A program made the translations under genes and the position numbers. Under the pieces are notes generated by a model, which saw only the letters and a list, made by a program, of their open reading frames with translations, ran no database searches and was not told the origin of the DNA. A stretch of DNA of 64,000 bases, from NCBI GenBank assembly GCA_031315995.1, contig JALDRG010000007.1, positions 62,001 to 126,000 of the forward strand. Reading direction: 5' to 3'. Each line of letters opens with the position of its first letter. The stretch's first letter is position 1. The stretch is from Nitrospira sp. (GTDB lineage: Bacteria > Nitrospirota > Nitrospiria > Nitrospirales > Nitrospiraceae). Positions 53,544 to 62,019 of this stretch are shown here, piece by piece.

Positions 53544-54728
53544 TCAATGACTCCTCCCATAGCGGATCGCCTGCTCGCCGAACCGCGCATGGAGTGTGTC
53601 GAGGGCTATGGCGAGATTTTTGGCCCGCTCCTGCCGTCGTTGATGCTCAAGTGGCTGGTCATTGAAGAGGGAGCCCTGCTCGGCGTAGGCCGTCAGCCCC
53701 GTCAGGCACAGTGTCATCCGGCAAAGTCGAATTCGGCGGCGAAAACATCGCTGGAAAAGCGAGGAGAGCAGGGGTGAGAGATCGGTTTCCCAGCAAGTCT
53801 CGGGTTGAATGCGATCCTGTTTCACAACGTCGACCTGATCGCTGTAGCGGATCGTGAGTGACAGGCGGCTGCACACTCGTCGCTGGCTGCGCAACGTACG
53901 ACAGAGCCGTTGCAAGATATCTTGCAGGCGCCCCCAGAGTGCCGTGTCATCAATCTCATCCGGCTCTATGACGACGGTTTCTTCCAGCCTTGGCTGACCC
54001 GTCGGAGGGAGCACAGGGACATGATCGATCCCCTGAGCCCAGCGAGACAATTGTCGGGCATAGTCACCGAGGACGAGTGCCAAGGCATCGATCGGGCTTC
54101 TGGCAATGTCGCCCAAGGTCAGAAGATTCAGATCGTCAAGCCGATTCAGTATGGGGCGCATACAGGGCCGATGGAGTCCGAGGAGAATGCGGATAGGCAG
54201 CGGCGACATGAACACCTGTTCGGACCCTGGCCGGACATCATAGAGCTGGGAAGGCCCCACCAGATTCGCGGCGGTCTGTGCCACGAGTTTGTTGCTTCCG
54301 ACACCCGCTGTCCCCTCTAACTGATAGTGGGTCAAGACGTCCCGCTGTATGTTGGCTGCGACGTCATAAGCCGGGCCAAAGATTTTGGCCGTGCCGGTCA
54401 CATCCATCAAGAATGAGCCTGGTTGTGATGGTTCCCAGACAGGGGTATAGCGCGTCACAACGGAGCGCAGCGATTGATCTGCGCGCTGCATCCGAGACGG
54501 GTTGGACGGAAGGACGTGGAGAGTAGGACACCATCGCCTGGCCTGCTCGATCGGCATGCCGACGAACAGGCCATCTTGCTCCGCCTCAGGCGAGACTTCT
54601 CGGAGCAGTGCACGAGGGGTGACGAGCGGAGCGATCGCGAGCGGACGAGTCCTGAGCGTCGGATCGTGCAAGCGCGCGACCGCAATCTCAAACGATGGAA
54701 CAGCAAAGCAGACGATCTGACGATCCAT
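53544..54728 (-). CDS. imuB: ImuB-like Y-family polymerase homologue
   Basis: A 394-residue protein with the Y-family polymerase fold. The first catalytic Asp motif reads FAVPSFEIAV, where active Pol IV/V enzymes have D-x-D. The second reads FLMDVTGTAKIFG, keeping Asp but not Glu. This pattern of lost acidic residues is typical of ImuB, an inactive scaffold that recruits DnaE2. QGSLF near residue 351 resembles a beta-clamp binding motif. It lies between lexA (30 bp upstream) and dnaE2 (directly adjacent). No imuA is in the operon. The ATG has no good Shine-Dalgarno site. Confidence 0.9.
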   Translation of the reverse strand: MDRQIVCFAVPSFEIAVARLHDPTLRTRPLAIAPLVTPRALLREVSPEAEQDGLFVGMPIEQARRWCPTLHVLPSNPSRMQRADQSLRSVVTRYTPVWEPSQPGSFLMDVTGTAKIFGPAYDVAANIQRDVLTHYQLEGTAGVGSNKLVAQTAANLVGPSQLYDVRPGSEQVFMSPLPIRILLGLHRPCMRPILNRLDDLNLLTLGDIARSPIDALALVLGDYARQLSRWAQGIDHVPVLPPTGQPRLEETVVIEPDEIDDTALWGRLQDILQRLCRTLRSQRRVCSRLSLTIRYSDQVDVVKQDRIQPETCWETDLSPLLSSLFQRCFRRRIRLCRMTLCLTGLTAYAEQGSLFNDQPLEHQRRQERAKNLAIALDTLHARFGEQAIRYGRSH

Positions 54729-54758
54729 GAAGGGGGCTCAGCGCGGGGGATGGCCTAC

Positions 54759-55301
54759 CTACTTTCTCAGATGCCGGATGACGCCCACGACAATGCCTTC
54801 GACCTGAAACGTGTCGGTTTCTTTGACCACGATCGGCTGCATGGTCTCGTTGGCCGGCTGAAGTTCAATCACGCCGCTTTTTCGACGGTAGGTCTTGATT
54901 GTGGCCTCGCCATTCAACAGGGCGATGACGGTTTGGCCGTTTCGGGCGGTGTCCTGCTTCTGGACCACGACCACGTCACCGGGAAGGATTCCCTCATCCC
55001 GCATCGACTCGCCCTTCACACGGAGGGCAAAGGTTTCGCCACGACCGATCATGCTCTTGGGAACCTCTACACGCTCGGTCTGCGGAATGGGTTCGATAGG
55101 CTCACCAGCCGCCACCACCCCAGCCATCTGCACCTGTGATGTGGTGAGGGATTGCAACGCGACGGCAGCCATGCCGGGTATCCGTCGGCTGCCGTCTTCG
55201 TAGCGAATGATAGACCGCCGCGTAGTTTTGAGGTGATCGGCGAGCTGGTCTTGCGTAAGACGGAGGAGCTGACGACTGTGTCGAAATTCAGCCGGTTGCA
55301 T
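54759..55301 (-). CDS. LexA-like self-cleaving repressor with XRE-type HTH
   Basis: A 180-residue repressor. Residues 1-50 form a Cro/CI-type helix-turn-helix (LRLTQDQLADHLKTTRRSII), not the winged helix of E. coli LexA. The S24 protease half has the Ala60-Gly61 scissile bond, Ser99 in KGESMRDEG and Lys136 in ATIKTY, with the usual 37-residue spacing of Ser and Lys. DNA damage and RecA would trigger its self-cleavage and release the operon. The start codon is part of the operator palindrome, and no Shine-Dalgarno site fits before it, so the message may be leaderless. Confidence 0.92.
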   Translation of the reverse strand: MQPAEFRHSRQLLRLTQDQLADHLKTTRRSIIRYEDGSRRIPGMAAVALQSLTTSQVQMAGVVAAGEPIEPIPQTERVEVPKSMIGRGETFALRVKGESMRDEGILPGDVVVVQKQDTARNGQTVIALLNGEATIKTYRRKSGVIELQPANETMQPIVVKETDTFQVEGIVVGVIRHLRK

Positions 55302-55339
55302 ATGTGACCAATGGTCACATATGCCGGGAATGCTGTCAA
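55299..55339 (-). promoter_or_regulatory. Promoter and 25-bp palindromic operator of the lexA-imuB-dnaE2 operon
   Basis: Positions 55299-55323 are a perfect palindrome with arms CATATGTGACCA and one central base. Its last three bases are the ATG of the repressor gene. A consensus -35 box, TTGACA on the minus strand (55339-55334), lies just upstream, so the palindrome covers the -10 and start region. This is the arrangement of an autorepressed promoter, and it predicts a leaderless transcript. Confidence 0.8.
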
Positions 55340-55692
55340 GGGTGATGATTGACGACCTCCTTCCGCTTCATAACACCTGCGTTTCTGAGGGATTTCCGAT
55401 ACCGACGTCTCGATAAGGACCGGGAGTAGGCGGACAACTCTCGAGTAGGCTCATACCTTGCCGGGCCACGTCTTGCTTCGGGCGTCGCCGCCCTTGGACG
55501 AGCAGGACCGAGACCGGCCCGTCGAGTAATCCTCCCATGAATAAGACAATCGAGCGGATCGGTGCGCGCCGTACCTGGCGTCGGTCGGAGGCGTGATGCG
55601 CCAACAGAGAGGCTTGACGATGAGCAGCGACTTTGTTATATATTCAGGAGTCCTTAATATATTCTGTCGGCCATATCGCAACGGAGGGAACC
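55340..55692. other. Divergent intergenic region, about 350 bp
   Basis: This separates the repressor operon from the DUF2024 gene. Beyond the operator I see an AT-rich patch (TTATATATTC near 55637-55646) that could be a -10 region for the DUF2024 gene. No gene or RNA was recognised. Confidence 0.4.
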
Positions 55693-55947
55693 ATGGACGC
55701 ATTGAAGGTGTTCGATACGTGGGTGGAGGTACCGGGGAAGACATTGCATTTCGACGTGATGACCGCAGATCAGGCGACCGCACTGAGATTGGCGAATGAG
55801 CATGTCGCGGCTCAGGGGTATGCCACGATCACCGTGACGTCTGAGGAATGCCGATTCTGCCATCAGGAACCGTTGGTCATGTTTACGGAACAGCAGCGCA
55901 ATGAGTTCCTGAAGTCGGGTGGATTCATCGTGCAGTTGTCCGCATAG
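55693..55947 (+). CDS. DUF2024 family protein
   Basis: An 84-residue protein with the DUF2024 pattern: VFDTWVEVPGKTLHFDVMT at the start and TSEECRFCHQEP in the middle, containing a Cys-x-x-Cys pair that may bind metal, then NEFLKSGGFIVQL. The function is unknown. GGAGGG is near 55682-55687 before ATG 55693. It is 12 bp upstream of the MarR gene. Confidence 0.87.
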   Translation: MDALKVFDTWVEVPGKTLHFDVMTADQATALRLANEHVAAQGYATITVTSEECRFCHQEPLVMFTEQQRNEFLKSGGFIVQLSA

Positions 55948-55959
55948 AGGAGCGGTGTC

Positions 55960-56628
55960 ATGGGAAAACAGCTTCCGATGCAAGGAGAGAAAACGGTCGT
56001 CGATCATATTACGGTCGGGTTGGCCAAAGTCGCAGCGGTGTTGCGGAGCCAAGCCTGGGAGGGTGGAAGTGCCCGCAAACTCACCCCGACGCAAGGTCAA
56101 ATTCTTGTGTTGTTGTCCGAGCGGGCGTCGAAGCATATGCGCCTGAACGATGTGGCGAGTGAGTTGTGTTTGACCGCGGCGACGGCGAGCGATGCGGTGA
56201 TCACGCTCGTCGAAAAGAAGCTGGTCAGGAAGGAGCGCTCACCTGAAGACCAGCGGGCGCTTGTCATCACGCTGACGGCGGCAGGGCGGCGCGAGGTGCA
56301 ACAGGCCGCGGGATGGACGGCGGTCGTAAGGGCCGGCGTGAAGAGTATGACACCGGACGAGCAGGCAGTGTTCCTGCGAGGGTTGAGCAAGGTCATGTAT
56401 TCGCTGCAACAACAGGGTGCGATTTCGGTGGCGCGCATGTGCGTCGGCTGCACCTACTTTCAGCCCTATGTCCATGTGGATGCGGCACGGCCGCACCATT
56501 GCGGGTTTGTGAATAAGCCGATGGGGGAGGGACAGCTACGGCTGGAGTGTCCGGACTTTATCCCGGGCTCGCAGCCTGATCAGGCAGGTCGGTGGCGGGA
56601 GTTTCTACGCGGTGAGGTGGGGCGCTGA
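55960..56628 (+). CDS. MarR-family regulator with Cys-rich C-terminal domain
   Basis: A 222-residue protein with a winged-helix MarR domain (residues ~35-115: LTPTQGQILVLLSERA and the wing PEDQRALVITLTAAGR). The unusual part is the C-terminal extension CVGCTYFQPYVHVDAARPHHC, with Cys161, Cys164, His179/180, Cys181 and Cys197. This spacing suits a Zn2+ or Fe-S site and could sense redox or NO. MarR proteins with this Cys pattern occur in other bacteria. Its gene is next to DUF2024 and upstream of two globin genes, consistent with their control, but no operator was identified. Confidence 0.87.
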   Translation: MGKQLPMQGEKTVVDHITVGLAKVAAVLRSQAWEGGSARKLTPTQGQILVLLSERASKHMRLNDVASELCLTAATASDAVITLVEKKLVRKERSPEDQRALVITLTAAGRREVQQAAGWTAVVRAGVKSMTPDEQAVFLRGLSKVMYSLQQQGAISVARMCVGCTYFQPYVHVDAARPHHCGFVNKPMGEGQLRLECPDFIPGSQPDQAGRWREFLRGEVGR

Positions 56629-56661
56629 GCCTCGCGTCTTATCAATCAAAGGAGGAATGAG

Positions 56662-57102
56662 ATGAAGTTGTACAGAGTTCTGAGCTTGGTGATCGTAAGT
56701 CTGATGGTGACCGCAGTGGCCTACGCCGAGGACGGCATGAAGGTCAAGTCGCTGTACGAACGACTGGGCGGCAAGGACTCCATCGCGACGGTGGTGGAGA
56801 CCTTTGTGAGCAAGGTCGGAGGAGACAAGCGGATCAATGGGTACTTCGCGAGCACGGATCTCACGAAGCTGAAGATGCATCTTGTGAATCAGATCTGCGA
56901 AGCGAGTGGCGGACCTTGCACATACACGGGCCGCACGATGACGCAGACTCACAAAGGCATGGGGGTGCACGATGCCGCATTCGGTGCGCTGGTCGAGGAT
57001 CTGGTAGCGGCCTTGGATCATCACAAGGTCGGTAAGGCGGAGAAAGACGAACTGTTGGGCGTGCTGGGTCCGATGAAGGGCGATATCGTCGAAAAGTCGT
57101 GA
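56662..57102 (+). CDS. Exported group 1 truncated haemoglobin
   Basis: A 146-residue protein with a signal peptide (LVIVSLMVTAVAYAE) and a truncated globin domain. Recognisable are SLYERLGGKDSIATVV, DKRINGYFAS, and THKGMGVHDAAF, in which the His is the likely proximal haem ligand. Group 1 truncated haemoglobins bind O2 and NO and often act as NO dioxygenases. Periplasmic export is uncommon for the family. AAAGGAGGAATGAG gives a strong ribosome-binding site. A long GC-rich hairpin follows the stop. Confidence 0.92.
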   Translation: MKLYRVLSLVIVSLMVTAVAYAEDGMKVKSLYERLGGKDSIATVVETFVSKVGGDKRINGYFASTDLTKLKMHLVNQICEASGGPCTYTGRTMTQTHKGMGVHDAAFGALVEDLVAALDHHKVGKAEKDELLGVLGPMKGDIVEKS

Positions 57103-57107
57103 TCCGT

Positions 57108-57149
57108 TTCGGGGCGCGGGGCTCATCCAATGAGGCCCCGCGCCCCGAA
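57108..57149 (+). terminator. Very stable hairpin after the truncated haemoglobin gene
   Basis: TTCGGGGCGCGGGGC at 57108-57122 pairs exactly with 57135-57149, and TCAT/ATGA extends the stem with one bulged base, around a CCA loop. It starts six bases after the stop codon. No T-tract follows, but the stability makes it a likely transcript end or mRNA stabiliser. Confidence 0.7.
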
Positions 57150-57249
57150 GGATGCCCAAACCTGTCGAGCGCGAACGAGGGCGTGACCTGATTGACGCAA
57201 TGCTCCATCCATGACTCTATTATTCCATCAAGAGCACAGGAGAGACACG

Positions 57250-57846
57250 ATGAGTCCCAACCAGACGATTCCCGGTTACACCTCCGGCACCGCGGCGGTC
57301 CCGCGCGCATCGATTTCACTCGAGGAGTTCGAGCTATTGAAGAAGACGGTGTTGTTTGACGAGGCCGATGTGAAGGCGCTCCGGCAATCTTTGCCGGTGG
57401 TCAAGGATCAGGTCGACGCCATTCTCGACGTGTGGTACGGATTTGTGGGCTCGAACCCCCATTTGGTGAGCACGTTTGTGCGTGTGGCGGATGGTCAGCC
57501 GGATATGGAATATTTGGGAGCCGTGCGGAAACGCTTCGGCCAATGGATCCTCGATACGGCCGGTGGTCGATATGAGCAGACATGGCTGGATTACCAGTTT
57601 GAAATCGGACGACGGCACCATCGCGTCGGGAAGAATCTGACCGACAAGGTAGCGGCGGCCCCGCATATTCCCTTCCGCTATCTGCCCGCCCTACTCTACC
57701 CCGTGACCGCAACGCTTCGACCCTTCCTCGAACAACAGGGCCATACCCAAGCCGAAGTCAGTGCCATGCACCAGGCTTGGATCAAGTCTGTGCTGTTGCA
57801 GGTGATACTCTGGAGTTATCCCTATGTGAAAGAGGGCGACTTCTAG
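57250..57846 (+). CDS. Protoglobin
   Basis: A 198-residue protein of the protoglobin/globin-coupled-sensor fold without a signalling domain. Landmarks are the long N-terminal helix region (SLEEFELLKKTVLFDEAD), a B-helix 'VDAILDVWYGFVGSNPHL', and FEIGRRHHRVGKN, whose first His is the likely proximal ligand. Protoglobins bind O2, CO and NO. The start is ATG 57250, with AGGAGAG at 57238-57244. It lies 147 bp after the truncated haemoglobin gene, with the hairpin between, so the two may be separately transcribed. Confidence 0.88.
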   Translation: MSPNQTIPGYTSGTAAVPRASISLEEFELLKKTVLFDEADVKALRQSLPVVKDQVDAILDVWYGFVGSNPHLVSTFVRVADGQPDMEYLGAVRKRFGQWILDTAGGRYEQTWLDYQFEIGRRHHRVGKNLTDKVAAAPHIPFRYLPALLYPVTATLRPFLEQQGHTQAEVSAMHQAWIKSVLLQVILWSYPYVKEGDF

Positions 57847-57999
57847 CTGGGTGCATCCTGCTTCAGCGCGAGCCTGTCCAGAAAGTGCTGGGTAGGCTCG
57901 GACAATCATGAATGGCTGCTCCGTCGTCCGATTTCTTCCTTCGACTGGATTGTTCCCGTTCGGTCTTCCAGGCGGACTGTACGAACGCCTATGGTCTGG

Positions 58000-58617
58000 C
58001 TAAGGGCGTGCGAGAGCCGGGATCACCTTGAAGAAGTTTCCGCCTTTAACCCGTTCGTCATCGCTGCCCCAGGCAATCTGTTTCTCCAGCCGCTTGAGGA
58101 GCGGCACATGTTTTGAACAGTGGATGTAGGCTTCTTCCACGCCGATGAGTACCCAGGCTTCGGGGTGACGACCGCCCTTGTTATGCGCGGTCTCAGCCAT
58201 GCCGGCTGTAAGGTTCGGCAGGACGGCGGCCTCATGCGGACCGAGCACGCGGGCACTTCCATTCACGTGGAGCCCGATCGTCGTCTGATAGTAGTCGAGA
58301 AAAATCAGCCCGACGTGCGGATTCTCAAGCATATTCCCCACACTGGCCAACACGCCGTTGCCGCGATACTCCGGGTAAACCAGCGTTCTGTCGTCGAGCA
58401 CCTGAACGAATCCCGGCTCACCGGCTCGAAACGAGCAATCACACGTGCCTCTGGAGTCGGCGGTGGCGAGGTACACCATGTCCATCCGTGCGATGAACTC
58501 CTGCATCTGCTGATTCAAGTGGGGTAATGTTTGGTGGGCATAAAACGATGCGGCACGAGATGATGTACCGAAGCGTTCCTGTGCGCGTTGTTCGCCTGAT
58601 GATTCCGGCCTGGTCAT
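58000..58617 (-). CDS. Pyridoxamine 5'-phosphate oxidase-family flavin-fold protein
   Basis: A 205-residue split-barrel protein. Typical segments are MDMVYLATADSRGTCDCSFR, VLDDRTLVYPEYRGNGVLAS, and VGLIFLDYYQTTIGLHVNG. The family binds FMN, F420 or haem and catalyses small redox reactions or acts in stress protection. The N-terminal 35 residues are an extension with Ser/Arg-rich sequence. It converges with the protoglobin gene and could share the nitrosative-stress theme of the neighbours, but that is inference. Confidence 0.88.
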   Translation of the reverse strand: MTRPESSGEQRAQERFGTSSRAASFYAHQTLPHLNQQMQEFIARMDMVYLATADSRGTCDCSFRAGEPGFVQVLDDRTLVYPEYRGNGVLASVGNMLENPHVGLIFLDYYQTTIGLHVNGSARVLGPHEAAVLPNLTAGMAETAHNKGGRHPEAWVLIGVEEAYIHCSKHVPLLKRLEKQIAWGSDDERVKGGNFFKVIPALARP

Positions 58618-58893
58618 ATTGAACGCTCCTTGTCGACGGTGTCAAAGAAGGTGCTGCCGAGATGATTGTCTCTCATGCATGGTGGCGCTGTCGATGCCTG
58701 GGTAAGGGGAGCGAGTCCGCGGAGCGAGGGACTGGATGATCGATGGACATGGTCGCTCTGGAGATGTGCCGCGCAACGGGCAGTCGGGGAGGAGAGCATC
58801 GCTCAGGAGGCGGCGCTCTGCATGCGGTGAAGACGGTTCAACTTCCCGGGAGTAGTCCCGCGAGAAGGACGGCGCGCGGACCTCAGTCGAGGG

Positions 58894-60267
58894 TTATCCA
58901 TCCGCCTCGTACTTCTTGAGTTTGGCCAACAACGTTTTATAGTCGATCCGGAGCGTCTGGGCGGCTTTGGTTTTGTTGCCGCCACTGGATTCGAGCACGC
59001 GTTCGATGTGCAGGCGCTCGATCACGTCGAGCGGCACGTGTGTCTGGTCATCCAGTGACGGCGTGGATGTTGCGCGAGGGAGCACCTGCCGTACCTCCTC
59101 GCGGGTAATCGGACCGGAGTTCGGACTCATCAGCACTATGCGTTCGATCACATTGCGCAATTCGCGGATGTTGCCTGGCCAACGATACGCAGCCAGGTCG
59201 TCGAGTGCTTCCGGAGTGAACATCCTGGTTGGAGTGCCAGGGATACGAAGATGGTGCAGCATATGATCGGCCAGAGCGGGAAGATCGTCCGGTCGTTCGC
59301 GCAACGGTGGCACGCGTAGCGTCACCGTATTGATGCGATAGAGCAGGTCGTCGCGAAATCGACCTTGCAGCACAAGTTCCTGGATGTCTCGATTCGTGGC
59401 GCAGATGATACGAACATCGGCCCGGAGCGTGCGGGTGCTGCCGACAGGGCGGTATTCGTTTCGGTCGAGAAAGCGCAGCAGACCGACCTGCATGGGTCCG
59501 GGCATTTCGCCGATTTCATCCAGAAACAGCGTGCCGCCCTCGGCGGCGGCGATCAGTCCAGGCTTCGCCTGGGCGGCACCGGTAAATGCGCCTTTCTCGT
59601 ATCCGAAGAGCTCGCTCTCCAACAACTCCCGGCTCACGGCTCCGCAATTCACAGCGATACAGGGTCCGTTGGTCCGACGACTCTGTGCGTGCAGTAGGCG
59701 CGCGACCACCTCTTTTCCTGAACCTGTTTCTCCCTGAATCAGGACCGGGGCTTGTGACGGCGCGACCTGGGCGATTTGGGTTTTGACCGTCTGCCAGGCC
59801 CGGCTGAGTCCATCGACGATTGCGTCCTGCCGATACCCCCCGTGGCGCGCGGCCAGATTTTCTCGACGAAGCTCCCGCACCGCGCGGAGTTTTGCCAGCG
59901 CGGATTTCACTGCGGCGCCGTCGAATGGAATGTCCTTGATGAGGAAATCCCATGCGCCGTGTTTGATGGCCGCCACAGCGTCTTTGACGTCCCCGTGGCC
60001 GGTCAAGACGATCACATCGACATCCGGTTGATGCTCCTTCACCCATCGCAAGATTGCCCGGCCGTCGAGCCCGGGCATGCGGAGATCGGTGATCACGCAA
60101 TCGAAGGAGGCCGTACGAAGGTAATCGAGGCCTTCTTGCCCGCCGCCGGTCGTCTGCGTGTCGCAGCCTTCTTCTCGGAGCGCCTGTTCCACCACGAGTC
60201 GGACAAATTCTTCATCGTCGATAATGAGGGTGCGCATTGCCTGGTCTCGTAACTCGTCTTTCGCCAT
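58894..60267 (-). CDS. Sigma-54-dependent response regulator (NtrC family)
   Basis: A 457-residue protein with three domains. The receiver (10-125) has the acidic pocket DDEE, phospho-acceptor Asp in VITDLRMPGLDG and the conserved Lys in FLIKD. The central AAA+ domain (about 145-375) has Walker A GETGSGKE, the sigma-54 contact loop GAFTGA and Walker B LFLDEIGEM. The C-terminal Fis-type HTH is GGNKTKAAQTLRIDYKTLL. It should activate sigma-54 promoters after phosphorylation by the sensor kinase, whose gene ends 24 bp upstream. Targets are unknown; an ATG at 60237 is an alternative start. Confidence 0.95.
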   Translation of the reverse strand: MAKDELRDQAMRTLIIDDEEFVRLVVEQALREEGCDTQTTGGGQEGLDYLRTASFDCVITDLRMPGLDGRAILRWVKEHQPDVDVIVLTGHGDVKDAVAAIKHGAWDFLIKDIPFDGAAVKSALAKLRAVRELRRENLAARHGGYRQDAIVDGLSRAWQTVKTQIAQVAPSQAPVLIQGETGSGKEVVARLLHAQSRRTNGPCIAVNCGAVSRELLESELFGYEKGAFTGAAQAKPGLIAAAEGGTLFLDEIGEMPGPMQVGLLRFLDRNEYRPVGSTRTLRADVRIICATNRDIQELVLQGRFRDDLLYRINTVTLRVPPLRERPDDLPALADHMLHHLRIPGTPTRMFTPEALDDLAAYRWPGNIRELRNVIERIVLMSPNSGPITREEVRQVLPRATSTPSLDDQTHVPLDVIERLHIERVLESSGGNKTKAAQTLRIDYKTLLAKLKKYEADG

Positions 60268-60291
60268 TCGCGAGATCCGAACCCGTCATCA

Positions 60292-61827
60292 TTACAGCAT
60301 TGGGAAGGCCAAATAGAAGGTGCTGCCCGCTCCAGGCGCAGATTCCACCCAGACCCGTCCGTCATGTTTGTCCATGACGAGTTTCACGATGGCGAGACCT
60401 ACACCCGTGCCGTCGTATTCCTGCGGACTGTGTAACCGTTCGAAGAGTCCGAAGATTTTGTCGTTCTGAGCGGAATCGAAACCGATGCCGTTATCCTGCA
60501 CCCAGAGGATGCGTTCGGTTTCCGTCCGAGTGCCGCTGATGGTGATGGTGGGCGTCGTGGTTCGGCGGGAAAACTTCGCCGCATTGTCGAGCAGGTTCGC
60601 GAGCGCCTGACGGATGCTCACCGGTTCACCGTAGAGGTCGGCAAACGGCAGGGAAACCTGGATTTTCGGTCTCGGACCCTGCAACCCGCCGAATTGGTCC
60701 ACAATGAGGGTGGTGATCATCTCCAGAATATTGAAGCGCTGCCGGGGCAGGTCCTGTTGCTCCAATCGGGAGTACTTCAGCAGGGCGTCGATCATATGCG
60801 TGAGGCGCAGTGCGGAGCGTCGTATGACATCGATGTGGTGACGGGTCTGCGTGTCGCCGCCGTCGGCGAATTGTTTTTCCAGCAGGGAGGAGAAGCCCTC
60901 GATCTCCCGCAACGGGCCTTTGAGGTCATGCGCGACGGAATAGGTGAAGGCCTCAAGCTCTTTCGTCTTCCGGGCGGTCGCGGCCGTCTGCTCGCGCAGG
61001 CTTGTGACCATGGATGAGAGAGAGGCGGCCAATGTGCCCACTTCGTCGCGGCTGGGCCAGGATTCAAATTGCGCGGTCAAGTCGTGATGGGCGACGCGGT
61101 CTGCTGTGACCGAGAGGCGTTGGAGCGGCTTGGCGATCTGTCGGTTGACGGAGAGATAGATTACGGTAATCACCAAGCCGAGGACGGCGACTAAACTCAA
61201 CGCAATCAGGCGCGCCTGTTGCAGCAGCAGATCCCCTTCCACTTTCATTTCCACATCGATATCTCGATGGGCGGCGACCAGTTGGTCAAGATTATTCATC
61301 AGCTGCAGAATCAAGGCGTCGGCCTTCGCGGCGGGCGATGCTGCGGTGCCGGATGCTTGAGACCGTGTGAGGACAGCCTTCCATAAGAGAGACAAGTCCT
61401 GTAGGAGGTGATCAATCTGGGCAATAGCGCGATCTTCCTGATCGGCAAGATCCATTCGCTGGTGTTGAGTCAACATGCCGAGGAGAATCGGGTGGGTGCG
61501 AGCGGCATGGGTGGAGCGATAGAGGTCGAGCGAACGGCGGATCCGGTCGGCGTGGCTGTTCAGCTGGGTAAGGGTGTCAGCCTCGTTGGCCCTTGTGATC
61601 TGCTCGAGAAACAGATGCAGCGCGAGGTTCATTTCATAGGTGGAGCGCTGCATGGCGGCCGCCGTCACGATGGCCGGGACGGTGATACGTTTGTGACGGT
61701 CGACATAACTGTTGATGCGGCTGAGATAGAGGAGGAGGGCGGTGAGGCTCAAGGCCAACAGGCTGAGGATAACGCCGAAAGAGATGAAAAACTTCTGTCC
61801 GATCGAGCGGTCATGGAGCCAGCGCAT
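60292..61827 (-). CDS. Membrane sensor histidine kinase
   Basis: A 511-residue kinase. It has two membrane helices (about 14-36 and 210-228), with a helical periplasmic sensor domain between. A HAMP domain follows (QIAKPLQRLSVTADRVAHHD), then the dimerisation helix with the phospho-acceptor His in FTYSVAHDLKGPLREIEGFS. ATP-binding boxes are LLDNAAKFSRR (N), DNGIGFD (G1) and GTGVGLAIVKLVM (G2). It is the partner of the downstream NtrC-type regulator. The ligand of the periplasmic helices is unknown. Confidence 0.95.
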   Translation of the reverse strand: MRWLHDRSIGQKFFISFGVILSLLALSLTALLLYLSRINSYVDRHKRITVPAIVTAAAMQRSTYEMNLALHLFLEQITRANEADTLTQLNSHADRIRRSLDLYRSTHAARTHPILLGMLTQHQRMDLADQEDRAIAQIDHLLQDLSLLWKAVLTRSQASGTAASPAAKADALILQLMNNLDQLVAAHRDIDVEMKVEGDLLLQQARLIALSLVAVLGLVITVIYLSVNRQIAKPLQRLSVTADRVAHHDLTAQFESWPSRDEVGTLAASLSSMVTSLREQTAATARKTKELEAFTYSVAHDLKGPLREIEGFSSLLEKQFADGGDTQTRHHIDVIRRSALRLTHMIDALLKYSRLEQQDLPRQRFNILEMITTLIVDQFGGLQGPRPKIQVSLPFADLYGEPVSIRQALANLLDNAAKFSRRTTTPTITISGTRTETERILWVQDNGIGFDSAQNDKIFGLFERLHSPQEYDGTGVGLAIVKLVMDKHDGRVWVESAPGAGSTFYLAFPML

Positions 61828-62019
61828 GCAGGCCTCGTGTGAAGGCCTACGGTATCACAGTGACATGCGTGGTGCCAGTCAGGTTGTGACACCACGCGTC
61901 CAATTCGTACGTGCGTTCGACGCATTCATGCCACGATCCGTGCGCTTCTGTTGATCGCATGGGTCGCGTCACCGTCGTTGAGCACGCTCGGCGCGAAGCC
62001 TTTGTTCTGTTCGGGCCGA

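Noticed and set aside
53544..54728. Active DNA polymerase IV or V
   Set aside because: The first catalytic Asp and the paired Glu are absent, and the operon context with dnaE2 indicates ImuB.
59776..60252. 158-codon frame opposite the response-regulator gene
   Set aside because: It lies fully antisense to a clear NtrC-family receiver and AAA domain; shadow of a GC-rich gene.
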